Positions 10,932-22,959 of a stretch of 64,000 bases of DNA are shown in pieces. The stretch covers positions 72,905,467 to 72,969,466 of the forward strand of contig OY755246.1 of assembly GCA_963576725.1 (NCBI GenBank), given 5' to 3'. The position numbers and the translations under genes are program-made. Each line of letters starts with the position of its first letter. Within the stretch, counting starts at the first letter, position 1. Under the pieces are notes generated by a model. The model was not told where the DNA came from. It ran no database searches and saw only the letters and a list, made by a program, of their open reading frames with translations. This DNA is from Azorinus chamasolen (taxonomy: Eukaryota; Mollusca; Bivalvia; Cardiida; Solecurtidae).

Positions 10932-13768
10932 ACAAGAGGGCCATGAGGCCCTGAAGCGCTCACCTGAGATAACCCAGGGACGGGGCCATTTTTGACCAAG
11001 AAGTCATCATTTGTACAACCTTGGTAGAGAACCACAAGGCAAAGCATTATGCCATTAAATAAAGGTCTAAGTCTTATGGTTTTAGAGAAAATTATTTTAT
11101 ATTTTTCCCATGAAAAACTGATAAGCCCCAAGGAAGGGCCAAGTTTAGCCCAGAGGTCAGGGTCATAAGTTGAACATTCTTGGCAGAGGACCACAAGCCA
11201 AAGCTACATATTTGTAGAGGACAATTAGATCATGTTACATAGCAAACATCAAAGGCATAGGCCTTACAGTTTCAGAAGAATTTAAAAGATTTTGCCTATG
11301 AAAAACTGATAAGCCCTTGGGCGGTGCCATTTTGGTCCAGGGTCTTAATTTGACCAATCTTTGTAGAGGACCATTAGATCATGCTACATGCCAAATATCA
11401 AAGGTCTAGGCCATACAGTTTCAGTGAAGATGATTTTTAAAGATTTTCCTATGAAAACCTGATAAGCCCTTGGGCGGGGCCATTTTTGGTCCGGGGGTAA
11501 TAATTTGAACACTCTTTGTAGAGGACCATAAGATCATGCTACATACCAAATATCAAAGGTCTAGGCCATACAGTTTCATAGAAGAAGACTTTTAAAGATT
11601 TTCCTATGAAAAACTGATAAGCTCTTGGGCGGGGCCATTTTTGGCCCGGGGTCATAATTTGAACAATCTTCGTACAGGACCATAAGATGATACTACATAC
11701 CAAATATCAAAGGTCTAGGCCTTACAGTTTCAGAGAAGAAGATTTTTAAAGATTTACCTATGGAAAACTGATAAGCCCTTGGGCGGGGCCATTTTTGGCC
11801 CAGGGGTCATAATTTGAAACAAGAGGGCCAGAATGGCCCTGAAGCGCTCACCAGACAATCAGAGGAGAAGATTTTCAAAGTTTTCACTATATGTTTCTAT
11901 AGAAAACTAGCCGGCCCTGGGGCAGGCCAATTTTGACCCCAGGGGCGTAATTTATATAACTTTTGTAGAGGACTTGAACATGATGCTATGAGCCAAATAT
12001 TAAAGCTGAGAACCTTTCAGTTTCAGAGGAGAAGATTTTCAAAGTTTTCTCTATATGTTTTTGCTGAAAACTACCCACCCCTGGGGCGGGGCCAATTTTG
12101 ACCACAGGGCCATAATTCATATAACTTTTGTAGAGGACCTATACATGATGCTATGTGCCAAATATGAAAGCTGAGAACTTTCCAGATTCAGAGAAGAAGA
12201 TTTTCAATGTTTTCACTATTTGTTTCCATTGAAAACTGTCCTACCCTGGGGCGGGGACAATTTTGACCCCAGGGCAATAATTAATATAACTCTTGTAGAG
12301 GACCTGAACATGATGCTCTGTGCCAAATATGAAAGCTGAGCGCCTTCCAGTTTCAGAGGAGAAGATTTTCAAAGATTTCACTATTTGTTTCTATTGGAAA
12401 CTGCCCATCCATGGGGCGGGGCCAATTTTGACCCCAGGGGCATAATTTATATAACTTTTGTAGAGGACCTGAACCTGATGCTATGTGCCAAATATGAAAG
12501 CTGAGAAACTTCTGATTTCAAAGGAGAAGATTTTCAAAGGTTTACTATATGTTTCTATTGAAAACTTCCCACCCCTGGGGCGGCCCCAATTTTGACCCCA
12601 GGGGCATAATTTATATAACTTTTGTAGAGGACCTGAACATGATGATCTGTGCCAAATATGAAAGCTAAGCGCCTTCCAGTTTCAGAGGAGAAGATTTTCA
12701 AAGATTTCACTATTTGTTTCCATTGAAAACTGCCCACCCCTGGGGCAGGGCTAATTTTAACCCCAGGGCCATAATTTATATAACTTTTGTAGAGGACCTG
12801 AATATGCTGCTCTGTGCCAAATATGAAAGATGAGAGCCTTTCAGTTTCAGAGGAGAAGATTTTCAAAGATTTCATTATTTGTTTCTATTGAAAACTGCCC
12901 ACCCTTGGGGCGGGGCCAATTTTGACCCCAGGGTCATAATTTATATAACTTTTGTAGAGGACCTGAACATGATGCTATGTGCCAAATATGAAAGCTAATA
13001 AAATTCTGGTTTCAGAGGAGAAGATTTTCAAAGTTTTACTATATGTTTCTATTGAAAACTTCCCACCCCTGGGGCGGGGCCAATTTTGACCCCAGGGGCA
13101 TAATTTATATAACTTTTGTAGAGGACCTATAGGTGATGCTATGTACAAAAGATGAAAGCTGAGAACCCTGTAGATTCAGAGGAGAAGATTTTTAAAGGTT
13201 CAAATTGTTGACGCCCGACGACGCACGACGCACACCGCACGACGCACGCCGACGGACGACGGACATCTGGCGATCACAAAAGCTCACCCTGAGCACTTTG
13301 TGCTCTGGTGAGCTAAAAACAATCTTTGTAGAGGACCATAAGATCATGCTACATACCAAATATCAAAGGTCTAGGCCATACAGTTTCTGAATAGAAGATT
13401 CTTAAAGATTTTCCTATGAAAAACTGATAAGCCCTTGGGCGGGGCCATTTTTGGCCCGGGGGTTATAATTTGAACAATCTTTGTAGAGGACCATTAGATG
13501 ATATCAAAGGTCTAGGCCTTACAGTTTCAGAGAAGAAGATTTTTAAAGATTTTCCTATGAAAAACTGATAAGCCCTCGGGCGGGACCATTTTTGGCCCAG
13601 GGGTCATAATGTGAACAACATTTGGTTCCCCCTAGCCACTGATGCTTCTGACAAAATTTGGTTAAAATCGGGCCAGCAGTTTCAGAGGAGATGTCGTTTG
13701 AAAATGTGGCCGGACGGATTGCGGTCACAATAGCTCATCCTGAGCCTTTGGCTCAGGTGAGCTAAAAA
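10932..13768 (+). mobile_element. Family A element inside F, itself hosting B
   Basis: Starts ACAAGAGGGCCATGAGGCCC at 10932, is interrupted at 11819 by a complete B element, resumes at 13321 with CAATCTTTGTAGAGGACC, and ends with hairpin AGCTCATCCTGAGCC-TTT-GGCTCAGGTGAGCT (13732-13763). The A frame of repeat resumes exactly where it was broken, which shows the order of insertion: F, then A, then B. Confidence 0.85.
11819..13320 (+). mobile_element. Family B element nested in A nested in F
   Basis: Starts ACAAGAGGGCCAGAATGGCC within AATTTGAA|AC of the host A unit; ends with hairpin AGCTCACCCTGAGCAC-TTT-GTGCTC-T-GGTGAGCT and CTAAAAAC. It has about nine family B units, then an ACGACGCAC microsatellite at 13206-13262. 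The third level of nesting makes it the youngest of the three. Confidence 0.85.
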
Positions 13769-14308
13769 TACAAGCTAGGTCTTCATGTAAGCTTGCTAAA
13801 AACAAAGCTAAGTCAAAATCGTCTATCCAAACTGAAGTTATTGATTAGAAACCGTTTTTCTATTTTCAGTAACAGTGACCTTGACCTTGACCAAAGAACC
13901 CCAAAATACAATCCCAAGCTAGGTCTTCATGTAAGCTTGCTAAATACAAAGCTGGGTCAAAATTGGTCTATCCAAACTGAACTTATGACCGGAAACTGTT
14001 TTCCTATTTTTATTAACAGTGACCTTGACCTTGACCCAACAACCCAAAAATACAAGCTAGGTCTTCATGTAAGCAAGCTCAATACAAAGTTTGGTCAAAA
14101 TCGGTCTATCCAAAACGAAGTTATTGACCGAACCTACAAAATACAATCCTAAGCTAGGTCTTCATGTTATCATGTAAGCAACCTACATAATAAGTTTGGT
14201 CTAAATCAGTCAATCCAAACTAAAGTTATCGACCAGCAACCTGTTTGACCCTGCCCGCCCGCTGTACACCAATCTAATAACCAGGTATTTCATTGAAAAC
14301 CTGGTTAA

Positions 14309-15111
14309 AAACATAAATGTTCTTTGTTAGGATAATTATAAATGCAACAAAAATTAGGATGTAAGCAGGGCCCATAATCACTAACATTTTGAGTCTAAAT
14401 TTGTGATTCAGACTCAAAACTTGTAAATTTAAATATTGTTGCAAAATTTATCATTTTTTGTCCAAATTTTGCTCTAGATGTGTAATATTAATTTGCAAAT
14501 TATTAGAAACACATAAACTGGGGGGCTTAACAACAACAAATATATTTGCAGTTTTTAACCACAAGTCTCAAATTTAGTCTCAAAATGATAGCAAATATGG
14601 GTCCAGAACATTTACATGCAAAATATAAATAAATTGGTGATCAAAAATGGGTAATGATTCATTCTAAGAGTTTACAAACTTACCTTTTGTCTCTAAATAA
14701 GACAGTTAAGAGACATGATTTACATGTACACATGAGACATTTACATGTACACAAATCAATAAAATTCTACAAAGGCAAGTATACAGGACTACTCTCTCTA
14801 AACACTTAACACATAAATTCTTTATAGTATCTGCAGGAAGGTTTCATGGTCTTTTTGTAAAAGTCAACAACAATTATTATGATCCAGATCCAGATGAGAG
14901 GCACTAAGCAAGCAAGAATCAAAACTTTTTGACAACCTAATTTTGTTTCTAAAAACAGATTGAAGAAGAACAAGTTAATGTTGTATTGCTATGCAATACA
15001 TGAGTCCCCCACCGGGTTAAAGAAAAAACCTCCTCTGACCCACACACCCATGGTGTAGTTGACCATGGTATATACATAACCAACCTGAATGGTACTTGTA
15101 AAACTCATAAA
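14309..15111. other. No recognised gene
   Basis: AT-rich intergenic or intronic DNA. A short direct repeat around ACATTTACATGTACAC is at about 14718-14755. No open frame with exon character and no member of the named repeat families was seen. Confidence 0.6.
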
Positions 15112-16781
15112 ACAAGAGGGCCAGAATGGCCCTGAAGCGCTCACCAGACAATCAGAGGAGAAGATTTTCAAAGTTTTCACTATATGTTTCTATAGAGAAC
15201 TAGCCGGCCCTGGGGCGGGCCAATTTTGACCCCAGGGGAATAATTTAGAAAAACTTGTAGGGGACCTGAACATGATGCTATGAGCCAAATATGAAAGCTG
15301 AGATTAACCTTCCAGTTTCAGAGAAGAAGATTTTCTCAATATGTTTCTATTGAAAACTGTCTACTACCCCTGTGGCAGGGCCAATTTGACCCCAGGGTCA
15401 TAATTTATATAACTTTTGTAGAGGACCTGAACATGATGCTCTGTGCCAAATATGAAAGCTGAGAGCCTTCCAGTTTCAGAGAAGAAGATTTTCAAAGATT
15501 TCACTATTTGTTTCTATTGAAAACTGCCCACCCCTGGGGCGGGCCAATTTTGACCCCGGGGCCATACTTTATATAACTTCTGTAGAAGACCTGAACATGA
15601 TGTTATGTGCCAAATATGAAAGCTGAGAACCTTCCAGTTTCAGAAGAAAAGATTTTCAAGGATTTCACTATTTGTTTCTATTGAAAACTGCCCTACCCTG
15701 GGGCGGGGCCAATTTTGACCCCAGGGCCCATAATTTACATAACTTTTGTAGAGGACCTGAACATGATGCTATGTGCCAAATATGAGAGCTGAGAGCCTTC
15801 CAGTTTCAGAGAAGAAGATTTTCAAAGATTTCACTATTTGTTTCTATTGAAAACTGCCCACCCCTGGGCGGGGCCAATTTTGACCCCGGGGCCATAAATA
15901 ATACAACTTTTGTAGAGGACCTGAACATGATGCTATGTGCCAAATATGAAAGCTGAGAATCTTCGAGTTTCAGAGGAGAAGATTTTCAAAGATTTCACTA
16001 TTTGTTTCTTTTGAAACCTGCCCACCCCTGGGGCGGGGCCAATTTTGACCCCGGGGCCATAATTTATATAACTTTTGTAGAGGACCTGAACATGATGCTA
16101 TGAGCCAAATATGAAAGCTGAGAGCCTTCCAGTTTCAGAGGAGAAGATTTTCAAAGATTTCACTATTTGTTTCTATTGAAAACTGCCCACCCCTGGGGCG
16201 GGCCAATTTTGACCCTGGGGCCATAATTTATATAACTTTTGTAGAGGACCTGAACATGATGCTATGTGCCAAATATGAAAGCTGAGAGCCTTCCAGTTTC
16301 AGAAGAAGATTTTCAAAGTTTGCACTATATGATTCTATTGAAAACTGCCCAGCCCTGGGGCGGGGCCAATTTTTACCCCAGGGCCATAATTTATATAACT
16401 TTTGTAGAGGACCTGAACATGATGCTATGTGCCAATTATGAAAGCTGAGTAGCTTCTGGTTTCAGAGGAGAAGATTTTCAAAGTTTTACTATATGTTTCT
16501 ATTGAAAACAAGGCACCCCTGGGGCGGGGTCAATTTTGAACCCAGGGGCATAATTTATATAACTTTTGTAGAGGACCTGAATATGATGCTATGTGCCAAA
16601 GATGAAAGTTGAGATCCCTGTAGATTCAGAGGAGAAGATTTTTAAAGGTTCAAATTGTTGACGACGGACGACGAACGACAAACGACGAACGACGAACGAC
16701 GGACGACGCACGCCGACGGACGACGGACAACGGGCGATCACAAAAGCTCACCCTGAGCACTTTGTGCTCTGGTGAGCTAAA
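15112..16781 (+). mobile_element. Family B element, long copy
   Basis: Starts ACAAGAGGGCCAGAATGGCC, has about ten B units with slightly varying lengths, a GACGAACGACGGAC microsatellite at 16658-16734, and the AGCTCACCCTGAGCAC-TTT-GTGCTC hairpin ending at about 16778. Its A-run runs straight into the ACAAGA start of a G element. Confidence 0.85.
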
Positions 16782-17567
16782 AACAAGATGGCCCTTGTGC
16801 ATAACAATTCCTCTAATCATGCCTGTTCCATATGTGAGGTTTCAAATCAATTGAACCAATAGATACAGAGTTATTGTCCGGATAAGAAAATATGAAAAGG
16901 GGAATAACTCCAAACATATTGATGCTAGAGTTATAACCCTTGTGCATGACACTTCCTCTCATCATGTTTGTTCCATATGTGAAGTTTCAAATCAGTTGAA
17001 CCAATAGATACAGAGTTATTGTCCGGACAAGAAAATATGAAAAAAGGGGAATAACTCCAATATGTTGATGCTAGAGTTATGACCCTTGGGCATGACATTT
17101 CCTCTCATCATGCTTGTTCCATAAGTTTCAAATCAATTGAACAAGTAGATAAAGAGTTATTGTCCGGACAAAAAAATATGGAAAAGGGGAACAACTCCAA
17201 AAATATTGACGCTAGAGTTATGACCCTTGTGTATGACACTACCCCTCATCATGCTTGTTCCATATGTGAAGTTTCAAATCAATTGAACCAGAAGATAAAG
17301 AGTTATTGTACGTACAAGAAAATATGAAAATGGGGAATAACTCCAAAAATATTGATGCTAGAGTTATGGCCATTGTGCATGACACTATCCCTAATCATGC
17401 TTGTTCAATGTGTGAAGTTATAATGAATTTGGCCTAACTTTGTAGGAGATATGGCCCGGACACGAAGCGTGAGGGACGGACAGACAGACGGACAGATGGA
17501 TGGACAGACAGACAGACGGAATCAAGCAAACCTATAGTCCCCCAACCGGTAACCAGTGGGATAATAA
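16782..17567 (+). mobile_element. Family G element
   Basis: Starts AACAAGATGGCCC. It has four to five units of about 145 bases with GGGGAATAACTCCAAAAATA, GATGCTAGAGTTATGACCC, TCATGCTTGTTCCATATGTG and AGAGTTATTGTCCGGACAAG. The tail has GGACAGACAGACGG repeats (17474-17520), and an imperfect hairpin CCCCCAACCGG-TAA-CCAGTGGG ends the element. It abuts the previous B element with no gap. Confidence 0.7.
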
Positions 17568-18249
17568 ATAATTGATTGACATTTTAAGCAGTTACTTGGT
17601 TTCCAAAGATAAGCAAAATGTTGTCACAGTGAAGCCATTAAGTGTCAACTGCATGCTTGTAATTAACAGAATTAAGCATAAGACTCAAATGTTTGAGTAT
17701 ACCATAATTAACCCAAATGTTTAGCCAGACAAACCTAGGCTTATAGTGCAGACCAGGACTAATTGATCAAACTTCAAAACAGTTTGATCAGTGTCTAAAC
17801 TGTTTATTACACACCTAGTGTCATTTAAAGTATCAAACACTGCCAAATTAACTGGACCAGCCTTAAAACAAGTGGAGAGGGGAGATCAGGTGCTTTGCAT
17901 AGGTTAACTAGAACTGTAAGCCACAGGCTAACGAATACCCCCCACCTGGCTGCTTGTCAGAACACCTATCATCAATCGTTGAACATATGTACATACAGAA
18001 ACATGAAGAGATTTATAAAACCCAATTTATGTAATAAAAATGACAAGATGTTCAGCAATAAAGAAAAATGTAATATTCAATCCAAGATCAATCACAAACA
18101 TAAATAAAGCAACTTTTACCAAATATTGTCAAGTCCAAAAAGGGAGATAAGTCTGTTGTTAAAATTCAAAGAAGTGTTATGGCTGCTGCCAGACAATGTC
18201 ATCCAATAAGTTCAGGCAGCTTTGTTTATTTTTGTGAAGTGTCAACTCC
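17568..18249. other. No recognised gene
   Basis: AT-rich DNA. A small inverted arrangement around AGTTTGATC/GATCAAAC at about 17763-17795 is visible. No coding or family repeat was identified. Confidence 0.55.
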
Positions 18250-19465
18250 AAAGTTCTCAACAAATAGGTACCTTTTCAGAAAAACCTTAAGTTCAAGGAC
18301 CATAACTCTGGAAAAAATTATTCAACCAGACCGATATTCAACCTTAAGCTGCAACTCATCTAGATTTAGATTTATGTCAAATATAAAGTTAATATCTCCA
18401 AGCACTTCCAAGAAACAGGTCGGAAAATTGAAAATTTGATAAAAAAAATTAAGTTCAAGGGCCATAACTCTGGCAAAAATTATTCAACCAGACTGAGATT
18501 GGGAATTAAGCTGTAAATCATCTATATTGAGCTTTATGCCAAAAATAAAGTTAAAATCTCCAACCACTTTCAAAAAAGTCTGGAAAATTCAAAATTTGAA
18601 GAAAACAAGAGAGTCGTCACGGGTGACAAATGCCCCCAAAGTGTTTGACACCGAAATGCATTTTGGCGGAAAAACAATACAATGTAATGCAGGTGTAACA
18701 TGAAATTTTGATGCTGTTAAAAATGACACAGGAGTCAGTTCTTAACATTAGAAACAGAACCTTTGACGATTATGATAGCTAAGAAAAGAGCCAAGCGTCA
18801 AAACTTAGTTAAAAAGGACCCTAAGTCATTCTCAACGTTAAAAAGGACCCTGGGTTGATTGTCAACGTTTAAGGTATAGGAGATATGCTCTGGACAAGCT
18901 TTTTGTATCTGGTAAGATATAGGAGATATGCTCCGGACTGTAAAATTGAGGTCAAAGGTCAAGGTCAAGGTCAGTGATCTGAATATGGTACACGACTCTC
19001 CGCCATCCCAAGATGAACTCACAAACCAAATTTGGAATCCGTAGCTGGTAAGGTATAGGAAAAATGCTCCGGACAAGCTTTGTGTAAAATCTAGGTCAAA
19101 GGTCAAGGTCACAGTGACATGAAAATGGTACGCGACACACCGCCATCCCAAGATAAACTCACACATTAAATTTGGAATCCGTAGCTGGTAAGGTATAGGA
19201 GATATTCTCTGGACAACCTTTTTTGTAAAATCGAGGTCGAAGGTCAAGGTCACAGTGACCTGAAAATGGTACGCGACACTCCGCCATCTGAAGGTGATCT
19301 CACACACCAAATTTGGAATCCGTATCTGGTAAGGTATAGGAGATATGCTCTGGACAAGCTTTTTGTAAAATCGGTCAAGGTCAAGGTCAAGGTTAAGGTC
19401 ATAGTGACCTGGAAATGGTACATGACACTCCGCCATCCCAAGATAAACTCACACACCAAATTTGG

Positions 19466-20095
19466 AATCTGTAGCTGGTAAGGTAAAGGAGATATGCTCC
19501 GGACAAGCTTTTTGTAAAATCGGTCAAAGGTCATGGTCAAGGTCACAGTGATCTGAAAATGGTACGCGACACTCCCCCATCCCAAGATGAACTCACACAC
19601 CAAATTTGGAATCCTTAGCTGGTAAGGAATAGGAGATATACTCCGGACAAGCTTTTTGTAGCTGGTAAGGTATAAGCGGTTTTTAAAATCGAGGTCAAAG
19701 GTCAAGGTCAAGGTCACAGTGACCTGGAAATGGTACGCGACACTCCGCCATCCCAAGATGAACTCACACAGCAAATTTGGAATCTGTAGCTGGTAAGGTA
19801 AAGGAGATATGCTCCGGACAAGCTTTTTGTAAAATCGGTCAAAGGTCATGGTCAAGGTCACAGTGATCTGAAAATGGTACGCGACACTCCTCCATCCCAA
19901 GATGAACTCACACACCAAATTTGGGATCCTTAGCTGGTAAGGTATAGGAGATATACTCCGGACAAGCTTTTTGTAGCTGGTAAGGCATAAGCTTTTTTTA
20001 AAATCGAGGTCAAAGGTCAAGGTCAAGGTCACAGTGACCTGGAAATGGTACGCGACACTCCGCCATCCCAAGATGAACTCACACAACAAATTTGG
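19466..20095 (+). repeat. Two-copy higher-order repeat, period 315
   Basis: Starting from AATCTGTAGCTGGTAAGGTA at 19466, the same two-unit block recurs at 19781 and begins again at 20096. Copies differ at only a few positions and share the same private variants (GTCATGGTCAAGG, GGTATAAGC/GGCATAAGC). The block is therefore a recent unequal duplication of a dimer. Confidence 0.85.
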
Positions 20096-20279
20096 AATCT
20101 GTAGCTGGTAAGGTAAAGGAGATATGCTCCGGACAAGCTTTTTGTAAAATCAAGGTCAAAGGTCAAGGTCAAGGTCACAGTGACATGAAAATGGTACGCG
20201 ACACTCCCCCATCCCAAGATGAACTCACACACCAAATTTGGTATCCGTAGCTGATGTGACAAAGGAAATATACTCCGGA

Positions 20280-20521
20280 CAAAATGTACACACACCCACA
20301 CACACACACACCCACCCACACACCCACCCACCCACACACCCACCCACACACGCACGGTGCGATCACTATATGCCGCCAAAGCCTAGCTTTGGGGGCATAA
20401 CAAAATGTACACACACCCACACACACACACACCCACCCACACACCCACCCACCCACACACCCACCCACACACGCACGGTGCGATCACTATATGCCGCCAA
20501 AGCCTAGCTTTGGGGGCATAA
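20280..20521 (+). repeat. Perfect-looking 121-base duplication of the E tail and terminal hairpin
   Basis: CAAAATGTACACACACCC at 20280 recurs at 20401. Each 121-base copy contains the CACACCCACCC tract, CGCACGGTGCGATCACTAT and the hairpin ending GGGGGCATAA. I see no difference between copies. Confidence 0.9.
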
Positions 20522-20862
20522 AAATTGAAGTTCAAAGGCAATAACTCTGGAAATAATTATTCAACCGGACTGAGATTGGAACATAAGCTGTAACTTATCT
20601 AGATTTAGCTTTGTACTAAATATAGAGTTGATATCTCCAGTCACTTCAATTAAAAGTCCAGAAAACCGAAAAGCATTGGTAGGGGACTAAAAGGGGGAGA
20701 TAACTCCTGAAATAATGGTCCGATCATAATGAAAATATGCGGTGCACAGGTTTATATGGTCATATGGCTATACATGAAGTTTCAACAAAATTGAAGCAAA
20801 ACTGTAGAAGAAGAAGGCCGGACAAAATTGTGTCCATGGACGGACAGACGGACATGCTAACA

Positions 20863-21106
20863 AATGGGTAGTTGTGTGACTTTTTCCTTTGATCTTTTCT
20901 TGTGGGACTAGTCCCACAAGAAAAACTATTTTTGGCTCTAACTTTGGAAAAGAATGATCTGGAAGCTAACCCTAACCCTAACCCTATGTCCCACAACTGG
21001 CCAGGTTAATGTCACAAGAAATGGCCAGGTTAATGTCACAAGAGATGGCCAGGTTAATGATTTTACTTGTGCGACTAGTTAGAAAAAGTCACACAACTAC
21101 CCATTG
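20863..21106 (+). mobile_element. TIR MITE of about 244 bases with telomere-like core
   Basis: Terminal inverted repeats AATGGGTAGTTGTGTGACTT / AAGTCACACAACTACCCATT, at least 24 bases. Inside are a hairpin TTCTTGTGGGACTAGTCCCA (20897-20923), three CCCTAA repeats at about 20969-20986, and three copies of GGCCAGGTTAATG (20999-21060). It has no coding capacity. The TIR sequence does not let me name a superfamily. Confidence 0.8.
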
Positions 21107-21260
21107 GTGAGTGCGGACGGACGGACAGACGGACAACCTGATTCCAGTATACCCCCCCAAACTTCGTTGTTGGGGGGTATAAATACAGTAACGGTTGATC
21201 ATTGTGCTTTACATGGATTTTATACAGTAAGTGAAATCCTTCAGCACTCTTTTTTGCAAA

Positions 21261-21418
21261 TCTGTGACCAGCTAAAACATCTGTGACCAGCTAAAACATC
21301 TGTGACCACCTCTAAAACATCTGTGACCACCTAAAACATCTGTGACCACCTAAAAAACATCTAAGAACACCTATAAAACATCTGTGACCACCTAAAACAT
21401 CTGTGACCACCTAAAACA
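21261..21418 (+). repeat. Minisatellite, 19-21 base unit, about 8 copies
   Basis: Unit TCTGTGACCACCTAAAACA with small insertions (CTCT, AAAA) and one more diverged copy TCTAAGAACACC. Confidence 0.95.
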
Positions 21419-21419
21419 G

Positions 21420-21560
21420 ATTGGATCCATATGAGATACCGAGTAACTCTGCTTTTGCCAAGTCACTTGGAAATTCAAAGAAATGGAAGAAAATATACTT
21501 TAAGAATGATGGAGGCAGATCACAATATTTACAGATGACAATTGCTCTGAGTGCAGAAGG
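21420..21560 (+). mobile_element. Type-2 palindrome MITE fragment
   Basis: Contains GATTGGATCCATATGAGATA followed by GGAAGAAAATATACTTT and AATTGCTCTGAGTGCAGAAG. The same sequence order recurs at 50202-50380 and, degenerate, at 58130-58220. Only half of the palindrome is retained. Confidence 0.5.
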
Positions 21561-22959
21561 TTAATCAATACTTATTGCAAATAGCACCTCTTGGAAAGTC
21601 AGTAAATCACAAACTCCATGGAACTTGATTCAAATGAATTTAATTTCACTGCAAATTGTATCCAGGTAGAATTGAAATAATTAATAACAAAAGTGAAAAA
21701 CAAAGAAATTATTGTTCAATATATATGTAGAACTAGAATTGTTTTTGATACACAAACTGATGTCTCCCCCAGCGTGTGGACAAACTTTTCCCAAGTCCCA
21801 TAACTCTGCAGAAAATCATCGAACCAGAAAAGGAATAAACTATGCACATCTAGGCCACAAGTGCCCTTCGCATGCTATGTCTCAACAAAAACAACCACTT
21901 CATCACAAATACATTATTTTTTTTAATCACATGTCATAAGTATCTTAAACATACCAAAAGATGTTTACTGACCCCCCCCCCCCCCCCCCCCCATTAATAA
22001 TTTTTTTTTGTGAACACCTCTGCTCTATATAAGAAGTAAAAATTCTGCTAAAAAAATGATGGGTCCATTGACTGCGATCGTCCTTGAAAGCTTATTTGAC
22101 CACCGATTTCCATAAACTGTGTCTCATTTATCAAAGAAATCATCACTCTTGACGAGCAGTCATCTATTTTTTCTCAGAATATTAACACGCTTTTATGAGT
22201 CGCCAAAGTGACAACCAACTCCTCTAGGACACAGGTTGACTCTGAGGTTTGAGATAGAATAAGCTATAATTCAAATCGAAACACCATATAACTGGTCTTT
22301 AAGGCATTGCCCGGGTCTGATAGAATGAATGGATATCGTGTATTCACAATTTCTTCAAATAATATTCTTCTAAATATCTCTACAATATTGATATTGGTGA
22401 AAGTCAATACTTTCGGTTTTAAACTGAAAGTAATGACCTACTAAGTTTCATGAAAATTCAATCAAATATTTTGGAGAAACTGCACGGACAAAATTTTCTA
22501 TGTAAAAAATTCAAAGTCCCATAAGTCTGCAGAAAATCATCAAACAGGAACAGGAAAAAGTTATGCAAAACTAGGCATGATGCTTAAAAATCCTATCAAA
22601 TTTAATGAATATCCAATTTTTTGGAGAAACCCTGCAGACAAAATTTCCATGTAAAAATTTCAAAGTTCCATAACTCTGCGGAAAATCGGGGGCAATAACT
22701 CCAATATTATTGAAGCCAGAGTTAAGAAACTTAAGCCTAACACTCCCTCCCACCATGCTCTTTCCATAAATGAATTGTCATTCAAATAAAACAAAAAATG
22801 TAACAAAGGGCAATAACTCCAAAAGTATTGAAGCTAGAGTGAAGGCCTTTATACACGACACTTCCTCTCATTATGCTCTTTCCATGTATGAAGTTTCAAT
22901 CAAATGGCATGAGCCATATAGCAGTTATCGTCCGGACAAGAAAGTGTGAATAATTTACC

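Larger units (their letters stand above)
8511..14308 (+). mobile_element. Family F element with nested A and A(B) insertions
   Basis: The 5' end is AACAAGAAACACG with AACCAGGTTTTC; the 3' end is CATTGAAAACCTGGTTAAAA, so the end motif is inverted. Core units of about 140 bases carry AGTAACAGTGACCTTGACC, CAAGCTAGGTCTTCATGTAA and CCAAACTGAAGTTATTGACC. The body is at 8511-8950, 10277-10931 and 13769-14308. A minus-oriented A element (8951-10276) and a plus-oriented A element carrying a B element (10932-13768) interrupt it. No coding capacity is seen. Confidence 0.8.
18604..20521 (+). mobile_element. Family E element inside L
   Basis: The 5' end is AACAAGAGAGTCGTCACGGG, where GTCACGGGTGAC is a hairpin, followed by AATGCCCCCAAAG. 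There are about nine units of 140-170 bases with ATGCTCCGGACAAGC, AAAGGTCAAGGTCACAGTG, GGTACGCGACACTCCGCC and ATCCCAAGATGAACTCAC. The tail is CACACCCAC-rich and its end is duplicated. The 3' hairpin is built from ATGCCGCCAAAGC and GCTTTGGGGGCAT. Long minus-strand open frames across it (up to 279 codons) are repeat artefacts. Confidence 0.8.
18250..21182 (+). mobile_element. Family L element split by E, with a TIR MITE in its tail
   Basis: Units at 18283-18603 and 20522-20700 carry AAGTTCAAGGGCCATAACTC, TTATTCAACC and GATATCTCC. The element is interrupted by E (18604-20521). Its tail GGACGGACAGACGGAC is interrupted by a MITE (20863-21106). It resumes with GCGGACGGACGGACAG and ends with a hairpin CCCCCC-AAACTTCGTTGT-TGGGGGG within TATACC...GGTATA at about 21149-21180. 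A clear 5' end was not found. Confidence 0.6.

Noticed and set aside
18798..20468. Long minus-strand open frames of 212, 279, 116 and 97 codons
   Set aside because: They lie in the tandem core and CACACCC tail of family E, encode only the repeat translated, and stay open because the higher-order period is a multiple of three. No domain or splice evidence.
20969..20986. Telomere or chromosome end
   Set aside because: Only three CCCTAA repeats, inside a small element bounded by TIRs.
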